From the NCBI RefSeq assembly GCF_008000895.1, contig NZ_CP042823.1, positions 1,375,001 to 1,439,000 of the forward strand: DNA of 64,000 nucleotides, given 5' to 3'. This stretch comes from Methylobacterium sp. WL1 (GTDB lineage Bacteria; Pseudomonadota; Alphaproteobacteria; Rhizobiales; Beijerinckiaceae). Both the position numbers and the translations under genes were made by a program. Shown one piece after another: positions 20,001 to 29,016 of this stretch. Numbering within the stretch: position 1 is the first letter of the stretch; each line of letters opens with the position of its first letter. The notes below the pieces were generated by a model. It was not told the origin of the DNA. It did no database searches and was given only the letters and a program-made list of their open reading frames with translations.

Positions 20001-20684
20001 GTGAACGCCGGATCCCGACCCGAGCCGGAGATCGTGCTGTCTGGCGCCCAGGCGGCCTATGGCGGCAAGCCGGTCCTGTTCGAGGTGGACCTGACCATCC
20101 GGGCCGGCGAGCGGGTCGCCCTGATGGGCCGCTCGGGGGCGGGCAAGTCCACCCTGCTCGGGCTCATCCACGCCCAAGCGCGCGCCCGCACCGCGCTGAT
20201 CCCGCAGGCGGCGGCCCTGGTGCGGACCCTGTCGGTCTTCCACAACGTCTACATGGGCCGGCTCGACCGGCGCTCGACCCTGCACAACCTGCGCACGCTG
20301 GCGTTTCCGGCCCGCGCCGACCTGGACGAGATCCGGGACATCCTCGGGGAGATCGGGCTCGCCGGCGAACTCCACGCCAAGGCCGGCGCCCTGTCGGGCG
20401 GGCAGCAGCAGCGCGTCTCGGTGGCGCGCGCGCTCTACAACGGGCGCCCGATCCTGATCGGGGACGAGCCGGTCTCGGCTCTGGACCGTACGCAGGGCGG
20501 CCTCGTCCTGGAGCGGCTGGCCAGGCGCCACCGGACCCTGGTGCTGGCGCTCCACGACATCGCCCTGGCCCTCGCGCACACGGACCGGATCGTGGTCCTC
20601 GATGCCGGGCGCATCGTGCTCGACGCGCCCGCCCGCGACCTCGACGAGGCGGCCCTCGCCCCGTTCTACGGTCAAGCCTCGTGA
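20001..20684 (+). CDS. ABC transporter ATP-binding protein of the putative selenate importer
   Basis: Cytosolic ATPase energising the importer. The 227 residues contain Walker A GRSGAGKST, a Q-loop region ALIPQ, signature LSGGQQQR, Walker B ILIGDEPVSALD and the H-loop in LALHDIA, so all catalytic motifs are intact. It is PhnC-like but shorter than the usual 250 or more residues. It starts with GTG at 20001, 15 bp after the binding protein, and its stop overlaps the permease start (GTGA at 20681). Confidence 0.88.
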   Translation: MNAGSRPEPEIVLSGAQAAYGGKPVLFEVDLTIRAGERVALMGRSGAGKSTLLGLIHAQARARTALIPQAAALVRTLSVFHNVYMGRLDRRSTLHNLRTLAFPARADLDEIRDILGEIGLAGELHAKAGALSGGQQQRVSVARALYNGRPILIGDEPVSALDRTQGGLVLERLARRHRTLVLALHDIALALAHTDRIVVLDAGRIVLDAPARDLDEAALAPFYGQAS

Positions 20685-22240
20685 GCGCCCTGCGCCGGAT
20701 TCCCGGCTGGGGCTACGCGGCGGTGACGCGCTGGTTTGCAGCGGGTGCGCTGGCCGCGCTCCTGGCAGCCGACCTCGCAGTCAGCAGCCTGCATCCCTGG
20801 GCCGACCTCCAGCGCCTGCTCGGCGGCCTGATCCATCCGGACTTGCTGGCGGTGGACATCTGGAGCGTCGTGTACACCGTCGCGTTCGCGATCCTCGGGG
20901 TGACGGCGGGGGCCGGGGCCGGCTTCGTCCTCGCCATTCCGTTCGCCAGAATCCGGGGCGTGCGCCTCGTCTGCGCCGGCCTGCGCTCCGTGCACGAGCT
21001 GTTCTGGGCGCTGCTCCTGATGCAGGTGTTCGGCTTATCGGCCCTCACCGGCATCCTCGCCATCGCGCTGCCCTATGCCGGGATCTGCGCCAAGGTCTAT
21101 TCCGAGATCATGGAGGAGGCCGACCTGTCGGCCCTGCGGGTGCTGCCCGAGGGGACCGGTGCCCTCTCGGCCTTCGCGTACGGCCGTCTTCCGGATGTCG
21201 CCGCGGCCTTCCGACACTACACGCTCTATCGGTTCGAGTGCGCCATGCGCTCGACCCTGGTGCTCGGCTTCATCGGCCTGCCGACCATGGGCTTCTACCT
21301 CGAATCCGCCTTCCGGCAGGGCCGCTACGCCGAGGCCGGCGCCCTGCTCCTCGTGTTCTACGCCCTGATCGGCTCGCGCCGTCTCTGGATGCGGCTCTCG
21401 ACCCTGCCCCTCCTTCTCATCGTCAGCGTGCTCGCCCTTCCGCGCACCGTCGGGACGACGCACTGGCTCTCCAGCCTGGACCGCTTCGTGACGCACGACA
21501 TCGTCCCGAGCCCGCTCCGGTCCGGCGCGCTCCTCGACCCGGCGACCTGGAGCCGGCTCGGGCTCTGGTTCCAGCCGATCCTCACCCAGCAGATCCTGCC
21601 GGGCGCCGTCCAGACCCTGGTGCTCGCGCAGATCGCGCTGGTAGCCACCGCCCTCGGCGCGCTGCTGCTGTTCCCCCTGGCCTCGCGCCGGTTCGCGGGG
21701 CCGATCGGCCAGCCCTTCGGGCGCGTCCTGCTCGTGATCGTGCGCTCGACGCCGGAATACATGCTGGCCTACGTGCTGCTGCAGCTGCTCGGGCCGTCGA
21801 TGCTGCCGGCGATCCTGGCGCTAACGATCCACAACGCGGGCATCGTCGGCTACCTGATGGGGCGCCACGCCGACGACCTCGCCTACCGTGCCGACGCCCC
21901 GACGGGCCTGAACCTCTACAGCTACGAGACGGTGCCGCGGCTCTACGGGCAGTTCCTCGCCTACCTGCTGTACCGCTGGGAGCTGATCCTGCGCGAGAGC
22001 GCGATCTTCGGCATCCTCGGCGTGGCGACGCTCGGCTTCTACGTCGATGCCGCGATCTCGGAGCTGCGCCTCGACGTCGCCGTGCTGCTGATCGTGGCGA
22101 CCGCCGTCCTGACGATGCTGGTGGATGCGCTGTCCAGGGCCCTGCGCCGGTCCCTGCGCCTCACCGACCTGCCAATCCGCCTCTCCGCGCCGCGGCATGG
22201 ATCCGCCGCAACCCCGCCCCTCCGGGCGGCCTGCTCCTGA
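20681..22240 (+). CDS. Two-module ABC permease (PhnE-like) of the putative selenate importer
   Basis: Inner-membrane permease of 519 residues made of two fused PhnE-like units. The first unit (about 1-250) has the coupling loop YSEIMEEADLSALRVLPEG, and the second (about 280-500) has GRHADDLAYRADAPTGLN. About ten or more hydrophobic segments are visible. Phosphonate permeases are usually about half this size and dimerise, so the fusion would form the whole pore from one chain. GTG at 20681 overlaps the ATPase stop by 4 bp. It is the last gene of the operon; 112 bp without a clear feature separate it from the convergent transpeptidase gene. Confidence 0.87.
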   Translation: MSALRRIPGWGYAAVTRWFAAGALAALLAADLAVSSLHPWADLQRLLGGLIHPDLLAVDIWSVVYTVAFAILGVTAGAGAGFVLAIPFARIRGVRLVCAGLRSVHELFWALLLMQVFGLSALTGILAIALPYAGICAKVYSEIMEEADLSALRVLPEGTGALSAFAYGRLPDVAAAFRHYTLYRFECAMRSTLVLGFIGLPTMGFYLESAFRQGRYAEAGALLLVFYALIGSRRLWMRLSTLPLLLIVSVLALPRTVGTTHWLSSLDRFVTHDIVPSPLRSGALLDPATWSRLGLWFQPILTQQILPGAVQTLVLAQIALVATALGALLLFPLASRRFAGPIGQPFGRVLLVIVRSTPEYMLAYVLLQLLGPSMLPAILALTIHNAGIVGYLMGRHADDLAYRADAPTGLNLYSYETVPRLYGQFLAYLLYRWELILRESAIFGILGVATLGFYVDAAISELRLDVAVLLIVATAVLTMLVDALSRALRRSLRLTDLPIRLSAPRHGSAATPPLRAACS

Positions 22241-22352
22241 CGGGCTTGCGCCCCTTCACGGCCGCCACGCGGGGGCGACCGGCCGCGGCGAGGAGCGCCG
22301 CCGGCAGGGCCGGGGCATCCGGCTGGATCGGCCCGGGGGGCCGACAAGCCTC

Positions 22353-23063
22353 TTAGGCCGGCAGGACCACCACCTTCGTCTTGACCGGCGTGCGCGCGTA
22401 GAGGTGGATCATGTCCTGGCTGAGCAGGCCGACGCAGCCGCTCGTGATGCCGGAGCCGATCGTCTCGGGATCGCTGCTCGCGTAGATCGTATAGAGCGTG
22501 TAGGCGCCGTTCTGGTAGAGATGGAGCGTGCGGGCGCCGAGCGGGTTGTCGAGGCCGCCCGGCATGCCGCGGGCATACTTGGCGGCCTCGGGCTGGCGCT
22601 TGATCATCTCCCGGGGCGGCGTCCAGGTCGCCCATTCGGATTTACGGCCGACGTAGGCGTCGCCGCTCCACAGGAACCCATCGCGGCCGACATTGGCCCC
22701 GTAGCGGGTGGCGGATCCGTCACCCTCGACGCGGTAGACGTAGAAGTTGCGGGGATCGACGACGATCGTGCCGGCCGCCTCCTTGGTGTCGTAGCGGACC
22801 GTCTGGCGGAAGTATTTCGGATTGACCTTGCTGACGTCGGCGGCCGGGATCGGGAATTTCTCGTCGGGCATCGGCCCGTAGATCTTCGCCGCCTCGGCCA
22901 GGATCAGGCCATCGGATGTCGCGCAGCCACCGAGCCCGAGCGCGCCCAGGCCGACGGCCGAGCCAGCCAGAAACGACCGGCGGCTGAGAACTCCCGTCTG
23001 ACGCCCGCGCAGGCCGACCGCATCCCCGTCGCCGCCCTCGGCGCCCCGACCGTCCATGATCAT
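22353..23063 (-). CDS. L,D-transpeptidase-like (YkuD) lipoprotein with TAT-type signal
   Basis: YkuD-fold protein expected to act on peptidoglycan cross-links or on lipoprotein attachment. The 236 residues include a twin-arginine-like signal (SRRSFLAGSAVGLGALGLGGC), with LGGC as a possible lipobox, then the YkuD domain (about 95-235) containing GTIVVDPRNFYVYRVEG, PGGLDNPLGARTLHLY and SGITSGCVGL. The nucleophile Cys is present, but the usual HGT block reads YAS and the usual SGCIR reads SGCVG, so the His and Arg normally conserved are absent. It may be a diverged or inactive member. It is convergent with the importer operon. The start at 23063 has GGGAAG upstream; ATG 23057 is also possible. 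Confidence 0.8.
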   Translation of the reverse strand: MIMDGRGAEGGDGDAVGLRGRQTGVLSRRSFLAGSAVGLGALGLGGCATSDGLILAEAAKIYGPMPDEKFPIPAADVSKVNPKYFRQTVRYDTKEAAGTIVVDPRNFYVYRVEGDGSATRYGANVGRDGFLWSGDAYVGRKSEWATWTPPREMIKRQPEAAKYARGMPGGLDNPLGARTLHLYQNGAYTLYTIYASSDPETIGSGITSGCVGLLSQDMIHLYARTPVKTKVVVLPA

Positions 23064-23340
23064 GATCCCGGACTTCCCATGAGCCGCGGCCCGATACGGT
23101 CACGCCCGCGGCCGATACCAATCGTGCGTCCTGCTCAGCTGAGCTTGACAACACCTGTCCCGCCTGGAAGCGCGGCTATTACGTCGAGAGTATGGCCAAG
23201 CCTGTACAGCGCTCGGATGCGGCGATCGTCGACCGGGGGACGTCGGGGGCGGACCTGATCCTCAGGTCGGCGACACGGCCAGCCTCGAGGCGGCCACCGC
23301 CGGCTCATGAGCCATGCCGGGGGGTCGCTCTGTAGCGAAG

Positions 23341-23387
23341 TGGCGCGCCCTACGGGAATCGAACCCGTGTTTTCGCCGTGAAAGGGC
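23341..23387 (-). tRNA. 3' fragment of a tRNA-Glu gene, probable attachment site
   Basis: On the minus strand the sequence reads an anticodon loop CTTTCAC (anticodon TTC, Glu), then a T-arm with the canonical ACGGGTTCGATTCCCGT, an acceptor strand AGGGCGC, the discriminator G and an encoded CCA (23341-23343). Upstream of the anticodon the D-arm and 5' acceptor strand are missing and the anticodon stem no longer pairs fully. The integrase gene begins 122 bp away. A tRNA 3' end left by integration is the natural reading. An intact copy should sit at the other end of the island, and I do not find it in this window. Confidence 0.75.
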
Positions 23388-23508
23388 CGCCACGAGACAG
23401 GGATGATAGAAGCGAACGCGGTAATCAGCTCTGCATACTGGCATTTTCTGTCTCCCGCTATCATAGTTGGTCTGCTCGTCTGTGTGAGACGCTGTGTGAG
23501 ACCGATCG

Positions 23509-24819
23509 ATGGCAAAACCTAGCAGCTTCGACAGTGTCGCTAAGCGGGTCCGGCTTCCGCCTGCTAAGAATCCACGCTGGCAGGGTGTTTCAGGAGGGCG
23601 GGGTGGGGTCAGCCTGGGCTACCGCAAGCCTGCGCGAGGACCTGGCGCTTGGATCGTCAAGCTGGTGATTGATGGGAACCGCGTCGAGCAACGCCTCGCC
23701 CAGGCTGACGACCCTGGATCGGATCCAGACGCCCTCTCGTACCCGGCTGCGGTGACGGCAGCCATCGAATGGGCGCGCGCTCAGGTACGTCGTCTCGACG
23801 GCGAAGGGGAGGGGGATGATACCCAGGTCCCAAGCGTCCGCACCGCAGTCGAAGCTTATGTCGCCGCCCGCTCAGCGCGTGCTCCAGCGGCGGGGAGGGA
23901 CGCCGAGAAGCGCCTCGGCAAGCACGTCCTCTATGATCAGGTCTTCGCCGATACGGACCTAGCGAAGCTCAATGCGGGGACCGTCCGGGCTTGGCGACAG
24001 CGCCTATCGGGCGAGTTGCAACCCACCACCGTCAACCGGCTGCTGAACGACTTGCGCGCCGCGCTCAATGCAGCTGCGGAACACCACCGTCGCGTGCTGC
24101 CGGCCACGCTCGCCGCCGAGATACGTGCTGGCACGAAGGCGAATTCAGCAGGATCGAGCGCGCGCAAGCAGGTCCTGCCTGATGCCGAGATCCGCCGCCT
24201 TATCGACGCGGCCTTCATCGTCGACGAGACCTGTGATTTCGGGCGGCTCGTACTGGTCATGGCGGCCACGGGCGCTCGCCACTCGCAGGTCGCGCGAATC
24301 ACTGTCGGCGACGTGCAGACCGCGCGTGGTCGGATCATGGTGCCACCCTCGAACAAGGGACGCGCCGGCAAGCGCCCGACGCCGATCGCCGTGCCGGTCG
24401 GGGCCGACGTAATCGAGCGGCTCCAAGTCGCCATTGCCGGCCGTCGGGGGCACGAGCCGCTCTTGTTGCACTGGCGGCATCGACAAGTCGGGCCCGTCAC
24501 CTGGGAGCGTGTCGATCGAGGGCCGTGGGCCACGGCCTCGGCAGCTCTGCGCCTATGGGACAGGGCCCGGACCCGCGCAGGGGCGCCTCCTGGGACAGTC
24601 ATGCTGTGCCTGCGCCATAGCTCGATCGTACGGGCGCTGAGCGCCGGCGTGCCGGTGAGGCTCGTCGCGGCGCTGCACGACACCAGCGTGCAGATGATCG
24701 AGGACCACTACTCCGCCTACATCGTCGAGGCGACCGAGGAGATCGCACGCCGAGCCGTCACGCCCCTGGCACCGAGCACTGCCGCTGCGCTGCGCTCCGT
24801 CGATGGCGCCGCGGCATGA
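23509..24819 (+). CDS. Tyrosine recombinase/integrase of the integrated element
   Basis: Site-specific recombinase that inserts and removes the element. The 436 residues have an N-terminal arm-binding part, a core-binding SAM-like region (about 115-195) and a C-terminal catalytic domain with the box I Arg in ATGARHSQVARI (near 253), LRHSSIVRAL, the third-motif His in AALHDTSVQMIEDHY and the nucleophile Tyr within that block. The position usually His in HxLR is Leu here, as in related alphaproteobacterial integrases. It sits beside the tRNA-Glu fragment. Its stop overlaps the next gene by 4 bp (ATGA). Confidence 0.92.
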   Translation: MAKPSSFDSVAKRVRLPPAKNPRWQGVSGGRGGVSLGYRKPARGPGAWIVKLVIDGNRVEQRLAQADDPGSDPDALSYPAAVTAAIEWARAQVRRLDGEGEGDDTQVPSVRTAVEAYVAARSARAPAAGRDAEKRLGKHVLYDQVFADTDLAKLNAGTVRAWRQRLSGELQPTTVNRLLNDLRAALNAAAEHHRRVLPATLAAEIRAGTKANSAGSSARKQVLPDAEIRRLIDAAFIVDETCDFGRLVLVMAATGARHSQVARITVGDVQTARGRIMVPPSNKGRAGKRPTPIAVPVGADVIERLQVAIAGRRGHEPLLLHWRHRQVGPVTWERVDRGPWATASAALRLWDRARTRAGAPPGTVMLCLRHSSIVRALSAGVPVRLVAALHDTSVQMIEDHYSAYIVEATEEIARRAVTPLAPSTAAALRSVDGAAA

Positions 24820-25247
24820 ATCAACAGCGGAAACGCGCGAAGACCAAGATAACCACCAACGGGAAGATCCTCGGTCGGCCCGTCGGGCGTTCGAAGGCTT
24901 TGCCGTTACCGCTGATCGAGCCGAAGCCGATCCGGCTGAAGCGCTACATCAAGCGCCTCAGGGAACCTGGTCGGATCATTAGCCCGATCACTGGTGAAAT
25001 CGTCGAACTCTTCGGGCCGCCGAAGCCGGTCTACGAGTGGCGAGAGGTCAAGCGTGGTCGGCCACCTGTGAAGGATGGCGTTGCCCTGAAACGCATCGTC
25101 GTTCTCCACCAATGCACGGGACAACGCGGATTTGCGCAAAGCATCGCAGCTCAAGAGGGGCACCGCGATGTGCTCGCGGTCAAACAGGAATACACGCGTG
25201 CCCGGAGGGGCATAAAGCGCCGCGCAGAGGACAGTCCCAAATCTTGA
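24816..25247 (+). CDS. Hypothetical basic protein downstream of the integrase
   Basis: Not recognised. The 143 residues are very rich in Lys and Arg (MNQQRKRAKTKITTNGK at the start, RARRGIKRRAEDSPKS at the end), with no membrane segment, and could bind nucleic acid. The ATG overlaps the integrase stop by 4 bp, which supports this frame over the 147-residue frame on the opposite strand (24906-25346). Confidence 0.6.
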   Translation: MNQQRKRAKTKITTNGKILGRPVGRSKALPLPLIEPKPIRLKRYIKRLREPGRIISPITGEIVELFGPPKPVYEWREVKRGRPPVKDGVALKRIVVLHQCTGQRGFAQSIAAQEGHRDVLAVKQEYTRARRGIKRRAEDSPKS

Positions 25248-25332
25248 TTTTCCCGATTTTTGCTTACCGCACAATAACTTAATTTTTGTCAGCTCCCGGC
25301 GTTCGCGTCTGCCGCTTATGGTCATGTCGTCC

Positions 25333-25345
25333 GACAGATCAGACA
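25333..25345. promoter_or_regulatory. Candidate operator GACAGATCAGACA before the AlpA-like gene
   Basis: This exact 13-bp sequence lies 13 bp before the ATG at 25358 and occurs again in the same orientation at 30591-30603, inside a complex repeat. Its core ATCAGACA also occurs at 30082-30089. Confidence 0.5.
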
Positions 25346-25357
25346 TGGCAGATCACT

Positions 25358-25648
25358 ATGACCAGCCTGACAAAAAAGCCTTCGGAACGCCTTGACACCA
25401 TCCCGTGGCAGAAGCGGCCGCACCTACGCATGGATGTAGCCGGCGATGTCACAGGGCTTTCTCGCACGACGATTTATCGCCTGGCATCGGAAGGTCGGCT
25501 GAAGCTCAAGCGCCTCGCCGGCCGGGTCGTCGTCGAGACTGCGGGTGTCTTAAGCCTCGTCGAAAATGCTGAGTCTTGGAGGCCAGGTAACCGCGGCGCC
25601 GCTGCACGGGCGAAGCGATCCAATGCAGCGCGCATGGCCCTCCGATGA
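25358..25648 (+). CDS. Small helix-turn-helix DNA-binding protein (AlpA/excisionase-like)
   Basis: A 96-residue protein starting MTSLTKKPSERL. The HTH is in MDVAGDVTGLSRTTIYRLASEGRLKLKRLAGRVVV, which is typical of AlpA/MerR-like winged-helix proteins that act as excisionases or activators of integrase genes in satellites and integrative elements. The ATG at 25358 was chosen; the frame extends upstream to 25286 without conserved sequence. Its stop overlaps the next start. The putative operator at 25333 suggests autoregulation. Confidence 0.72.
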   Translation: MTSLTKKPSERLDTIPWQKRPHLRMDVAGDVTGLSRTTIYRLASEGRLKLKRLAGRVVVETAGVLSLVENAESWRPGNRGAAARAKRSNAARMALR

Positions 25649-25923
25649 TGAAGAATGAAACGCCTGGGCAGGTGCCCACCTCCGCTTGCGGCGAGGCCGC
25701 TGACCGTATGCGCCTCCTCAAGCACAGGCGCGCCAGACAGAACGTGTCCGTTCTGGGCTTTGCCAACTTCCTCCGCGGCAGCGCGAACCACGTCGGGGAG
25801 GGGATTTGCGACGAGATCGTCGAGGCCGCCGGAGTGGTCCGCAGCCTTGATGAGGACGCCATTGTGACGGCCAGCCACGTCACGCTGCCCCTGCGACTGC
25901 AGCAGGTTAGGGGCGACCGATGA
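25645..25923 (+). CDS. Hypothetical small protein of the integrated element
   Basis: Not recognised. 92 residues with a basic middle (RLLKHRRARQN) and an acidic C-terminal half. It is coupled by overlaps to both neighbours (ATGATGA at the start, ATGA at the end), which is the main support for it being a gene. Confidence 0.55.
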   Translation: MMKNETPGQVPTSACGEAADRMRLLKHRRARQNVSVLGFANFLRGSANHVGEGICDEIVEAAGVVRSLDEDAIVTASHVTLPLRLQQVRGDR

Positions 25924-26375
25924 GCGGCGCCTTCCACGCCGATTTGCCGCGCTTCCGGCTCAACACCGCGCTCGCGCTCGCGCCGGACCACATGCGCCCG
26001 ATCCTACTGGCCGTGCGCGACCACGGCGTCGCCTGGGCGACGATACCCCAGCGGGCCGGCCGGTTTGAAGTTCCCAAAACCAAGCCCTTCATCGCGATCA
26101 TCGGGGACGACATGCACACAGCGATGGGGCCGGCCGGCTTCCATCGGAAATCGGTCCGCCGCCTGATCGCCCGATCTCGAGTCATCGTGATCGTTGCCGC
26201 CGCCCCCCTGAAGATTGCCTATGAGGAGGCGGTTAAGGCCCCTATCGCGTTCGGATCGAACGGCCTCGTCATCGAGACCCGCCCCGAGCGCGAACTCGAA
26301 TGGGTCGGAATGGTGAGGGCTGAGAACCCGAACGCCGCGCTCCTCCTCGTCAGCGTGAGGGAGACGGCGCAGTGA
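25920..26375 (+). CDS. Hypothetical protein of the integrated element
   Basis: Not recognised. 151 residues with a Rossmann-like beta pattern (PFIAIIGDDMHTAMGP, RVIVIVAAAP, AALLLVSVRE), no membrane segment and no known motif. It overlaps both neighbours by 4 bp in the operon that ends with the primase-polymerase. Confidence 0.6.
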   Translation: MSGAFHADLPRFRLNTALALAPDHMRPILLAVRDHGVAWATIPQRAGRFEVPKTKPFIAIIGDDMHTAMGPAGFHRKSVRRLIARSRVIVIVAAAPLKIAYEEAVKAPIAFGSNGLVIETRPERELEWVGMVRAENPNAALLLVSVRETAQ

Positions 26376-28999
26376 ATGCCCGCCCCTCCGATCATAGCGT
26401 CAGCATGGTCGAGCACGCCCTCGTCTATGCCCGCCACGGGATCCCGGTGCTCCCCTGCAACCCAGCGACTAAGCGGCCGCTGGTCCCGCAGGACAAGGAC
26501 GCGAACGGCAACCCGATCCCCAAGACCGGCGGCCTCTACAAGGCGACGCGCGACGAGGCGCAGATCCGGACGTGGTGGGTTAAGCACCCGCACGCCATGA
26601 TCGGCCTGCGCACGGGTCCTGAGTCCGGCGTGTTCGCCATCGACCTAGACCTGCCGAAGGAGCCGGGTGACCCGGACGGGGTCGCGGCCTGGGAGTGGGT
26701 AACCGCGGCGCACGGCGATGTGCCCACGACCCATACGCACACCACCCCCAGCGGGGGCCTCCACCTACTTTTCGCGTACCCGGAGGGCTTCACCATCACC
26801 AACAGCCGCGGCGCCCTGCCACCTGGCATCGACGTGCGCGGAAGTGGCGGCTACATCATCGCTGCACCGAGCCGGAGGGCGGACGGCCGGGGGTACCGCC
26901 TCGCGCAGCTCGAGCACGAATTCCAGTTCGCGTGTAGCCCAGACTGGCTGCTCGACCTGCTCAGGAAGGTGGAGCCGACATCTGCACCGAAAGAAGCGAC
27001 CCGCGCCGAAGTCGCGCCTGAGCATGAGCCCGACGCGCGATCGAACGGAGGTCGCTCCCGCGCAATCAACGGCGACGTGCCCGACAGCTACATCCTTCGT
27101 GCTGTCGAGGAAGAGTGCGCCGCCGTCGCCCAGGCGCCGCGGGGCCAGCGCAACGAGGCGTTGAACACTGCTGCGTTCAAGCTCGGCACCCTCGTCGGCG
27201 CCGGTCGCTTCGACGCCGGCACGGCCACGCGTCGCCTCTACGACGCCGCGGTTGCTAGCGGCCTCGTCCAGGGCGACGGCCAGCGCGCTGCCCTCGCGAC
27301 GATCGAGAGCGGGCTGACCTCCGGCGCCGCCAAGCCGCGCGTGTTTTCTGAGAGCAAAGCACGCTCCGGGGCGCCCATGCAGAGCCGTGAGGGGCGCCGC
27401 AGCGGACCTTCTACCGCAGACGGAGAAGATGGGCTCGACGACCTCCCTACGATCGATGTCGTCAACGGCGAAGTGCCGCGCGTCGTCACCGAAACCGAGC
27501 AGGCGATCCACTCGGCGGACGTGCCTATCTTCACCCGCTCCGGCAGCCTCGTCCGGCCGGTGATTGAGACCATTCCCGCAGCGAAGGGACGCCGGACGAC
27601 GGTGGCGCGCCTCAAGCTGATGTGCGTGGCCAGCCTCGCCGACAAGGTCGCGCAGGTCGCGCGCTACCAGCGCTTCGACAGGCGGTCCAAGGACTGGGTG
27701 ACGATCAACCCACCCGCTGAGGTAATGAACGCGCTGCTCGCGCGCGACGGCGATTGGCAGCTGTACCCGATCGCGGGCGTCATCAACACGCCGACCCTGC
27801 GCGCGGACGGCACGATCCTCGACAAACCGGGCTACGATCCTGAGACCCGGCTGTTCCTCTTTCTCGATCCGAGCTTTCGGATGCCAGCGGTGCCAGAGCG
27901 TCCGAGCCGGGAGGAGGCCGAGCAGGCGCTGAAGCTCCTGGAAGACTTGTTGATCGGCTTCCCGTTCGTCGGGCTGATCGACCGCGCCGTGGCGCTTTCC
28001 TGCATCCTCACGGCGCTGGTGCGCAGCGTGCTGCCCACCGCCCCCCTCCACGCGATCCGCGCCTCCACGCCGGGCACGGGCAAGAGCTACCTTGTAGACC
28101 TCGCCAGCACCATCGCCACCGGACGGCGCTGCCCGGTGATCGCAGCCGGCAAAACCGAGGAGGAGACCGAGAAGCGGCTCGGCGCGCTCCTGCGCGAGGC
28201 GGTGCCGATCGTGTCGATCGATAACGTCAACGGTGAGCTTGGTGGCGACATGTTGTGCCAGCTCACCGAACGGCCGCTCGTGCGGGTCCGGATCCTCGGC
28301 AAGAGCGAGGCGCCCGAGCTGGAGTGCCGCGCGACGGTGTTCGCCACCGGCAACGGCCTGATCCTGGTCGGCGACATGACCCGGCGCACTGTGCTCTGCA
28401 CCCTGGACACCAAGGCCGAGCGCCCCGAGCTGCGCGATTTTGACTTCGACCCGATAGACAGGGTGATGATCGATCGCGGCCGGTACGTCGCGGCGGTGCT
28501 CACGATCATCAGGGCCTACCGTGCCGCGGGCGCACCAAAGGTGTGCGGCCCGGTCGGCAGCTACGAGGCCTGGACCGAGGCGGTGCGCGCGCCGCTGATC
28601 TGGCTCGGCCAGCAGGACCCGTGCGCGAGCATGGATACGGCGCGCGAGGAGGACCCCGAACTGTCCGCCATCCGCGAACTATTCGGTCACTGGCAGGAGC
28701 ACTTGGAACTGTCGAGCGGCTTCACTACGAACGCCATCATTAAGTCCGCGTGCGAGAAGGCGCCCTCCAGCAGCCTCCATCCCAATCAGCAGGAATTTCT
28801 GAGGCCAGAATTCCGCGACCTGCTGCTGCGACAGGCCGGCGACGGCGGCGCGATCTGTAGCCGGCGCCTCGGCAAATGGCTGGCACGCATCAGTGGGCGC
28901 GTGGTCGACAGCTTGCGCATCGAGATGAAGATCGACGGTAGCCACGGCAACCGCTTCTCGCTCTGCACGATCAATCCTGCCACGAGCGCTCCACAATGA
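26372..28999 (+). CDS. Bifunctional primase-polymerase with C-terminal helicase/ATPase domain
   Basis: Replication initiator-type protein of mobile elements. In the 875 residues, the N-terminal Prim-Pol (archaeo-eukaryotic primase) domain spans about 12-200, with HGIPVLPCNPATKRPL, the metal-binding Asp pair in VFAIDLDLP and the catalytic His in TPSGGLHLLF. A linker follows, then an ATPase domain with Walker A TPGTGKSYL near residue 566, an IVSIDNVNG segment near 612 and an RxxxCTLDT arginine block. The GTG at 26372 overlaps the previous stop. Prim-Pol/helicase fusions next to an integrase and an AlpA-like gene are typical of P4-like satellites and integrative elements. A G-rich inverted repeat lies just downstream and might be an origin. 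Confidence 0.88.
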   Translation: MNARPSDHSVSMVEHALVYARHGIPVLPCNPATKRPLVPQDKDANGNPIPKTGGLYKATRDEAQIRTWWVKHPHAMIGLRTGPESGVFAIDLDLPKEPGDPDGVAAWEWVTAAHGDVPTTHTHTTPSGGLHLLFAYPEGFTITNSRGALPPGIDVRGSGGYIIAAPSRRADGRGYRLAQLEHEFQFACSPDWLLDLLRKVEPTSAPKEATRAEVAPEHEPDARSNGGRSRAINGDVPDSYILRAVEEECAAVAQAPRGQRNEALNTAAFKLGTLVGAGRFDAGTATRRLYDAAVASGLVQGDGQRAALATIESGLTSGAAKPRVFSESKARSGAPMQSREGRRSGPSTADGEDGLDDLPTIDVVNGEVPRVVTETEQAIHSADVPIFTRSGSLVRPVIETIPAAKGRRTTVARLKLMCVASLADKVAQVARYQRFDRRSKDWVTINPPAEVMNALLARDGDWQLYPIAGVINTPTLRADGTILDKPGYDPETRLFLFLDPSFRMPAVPERPSREEAEQALKLLEDLLIGFPFVGLIDRAVALSCILTALVRSVLPTAPLHAIRASTPGTGKSYLVDLASTIATGRRCPVIAAGKTEEETEKRLGALLREAVPIVSIDNVNGELGGDMLCQLTERPLVRVRILGKSEAPELECRATVFATGNGLILVGDMTRRTVLCTLDTKAERPELRDFDFDPIDRVMIDRGRYVAAVLTIIRAYRAAGAPKVCGPVGSYEAWTEAVRAPLIWLGQQDPCASMDTAREEDPELSAIRELFGHWQEHLELSSGFTTNAIIKSACEKAPSSSLHPNQQEFLRPEFRDLLLRQAGDGGAICSRRLGKWLARISGRVVDSLRIEMKIDGSHGNRFSLCTINPATSAPQ

Positions 29000-29016
29000 C
29001 GGGCGGCATCCTAACC

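Noticed and set aside
23133..23144. Palindrome GCTCAGCTGAGC upstream of the tRNA fragment
   Set aside because: Short, with no T-tract and no gene close enough for an operator; could be chance in a GC-rich genome.
24906..25346. Minus-strand frame with a P-loop-like GKQKSGKS
   Set aside because: The plus-strand gene at 24816 is coupled to the integrase by a 4-bp overlap; the minus frame has no further ATPase motifs.
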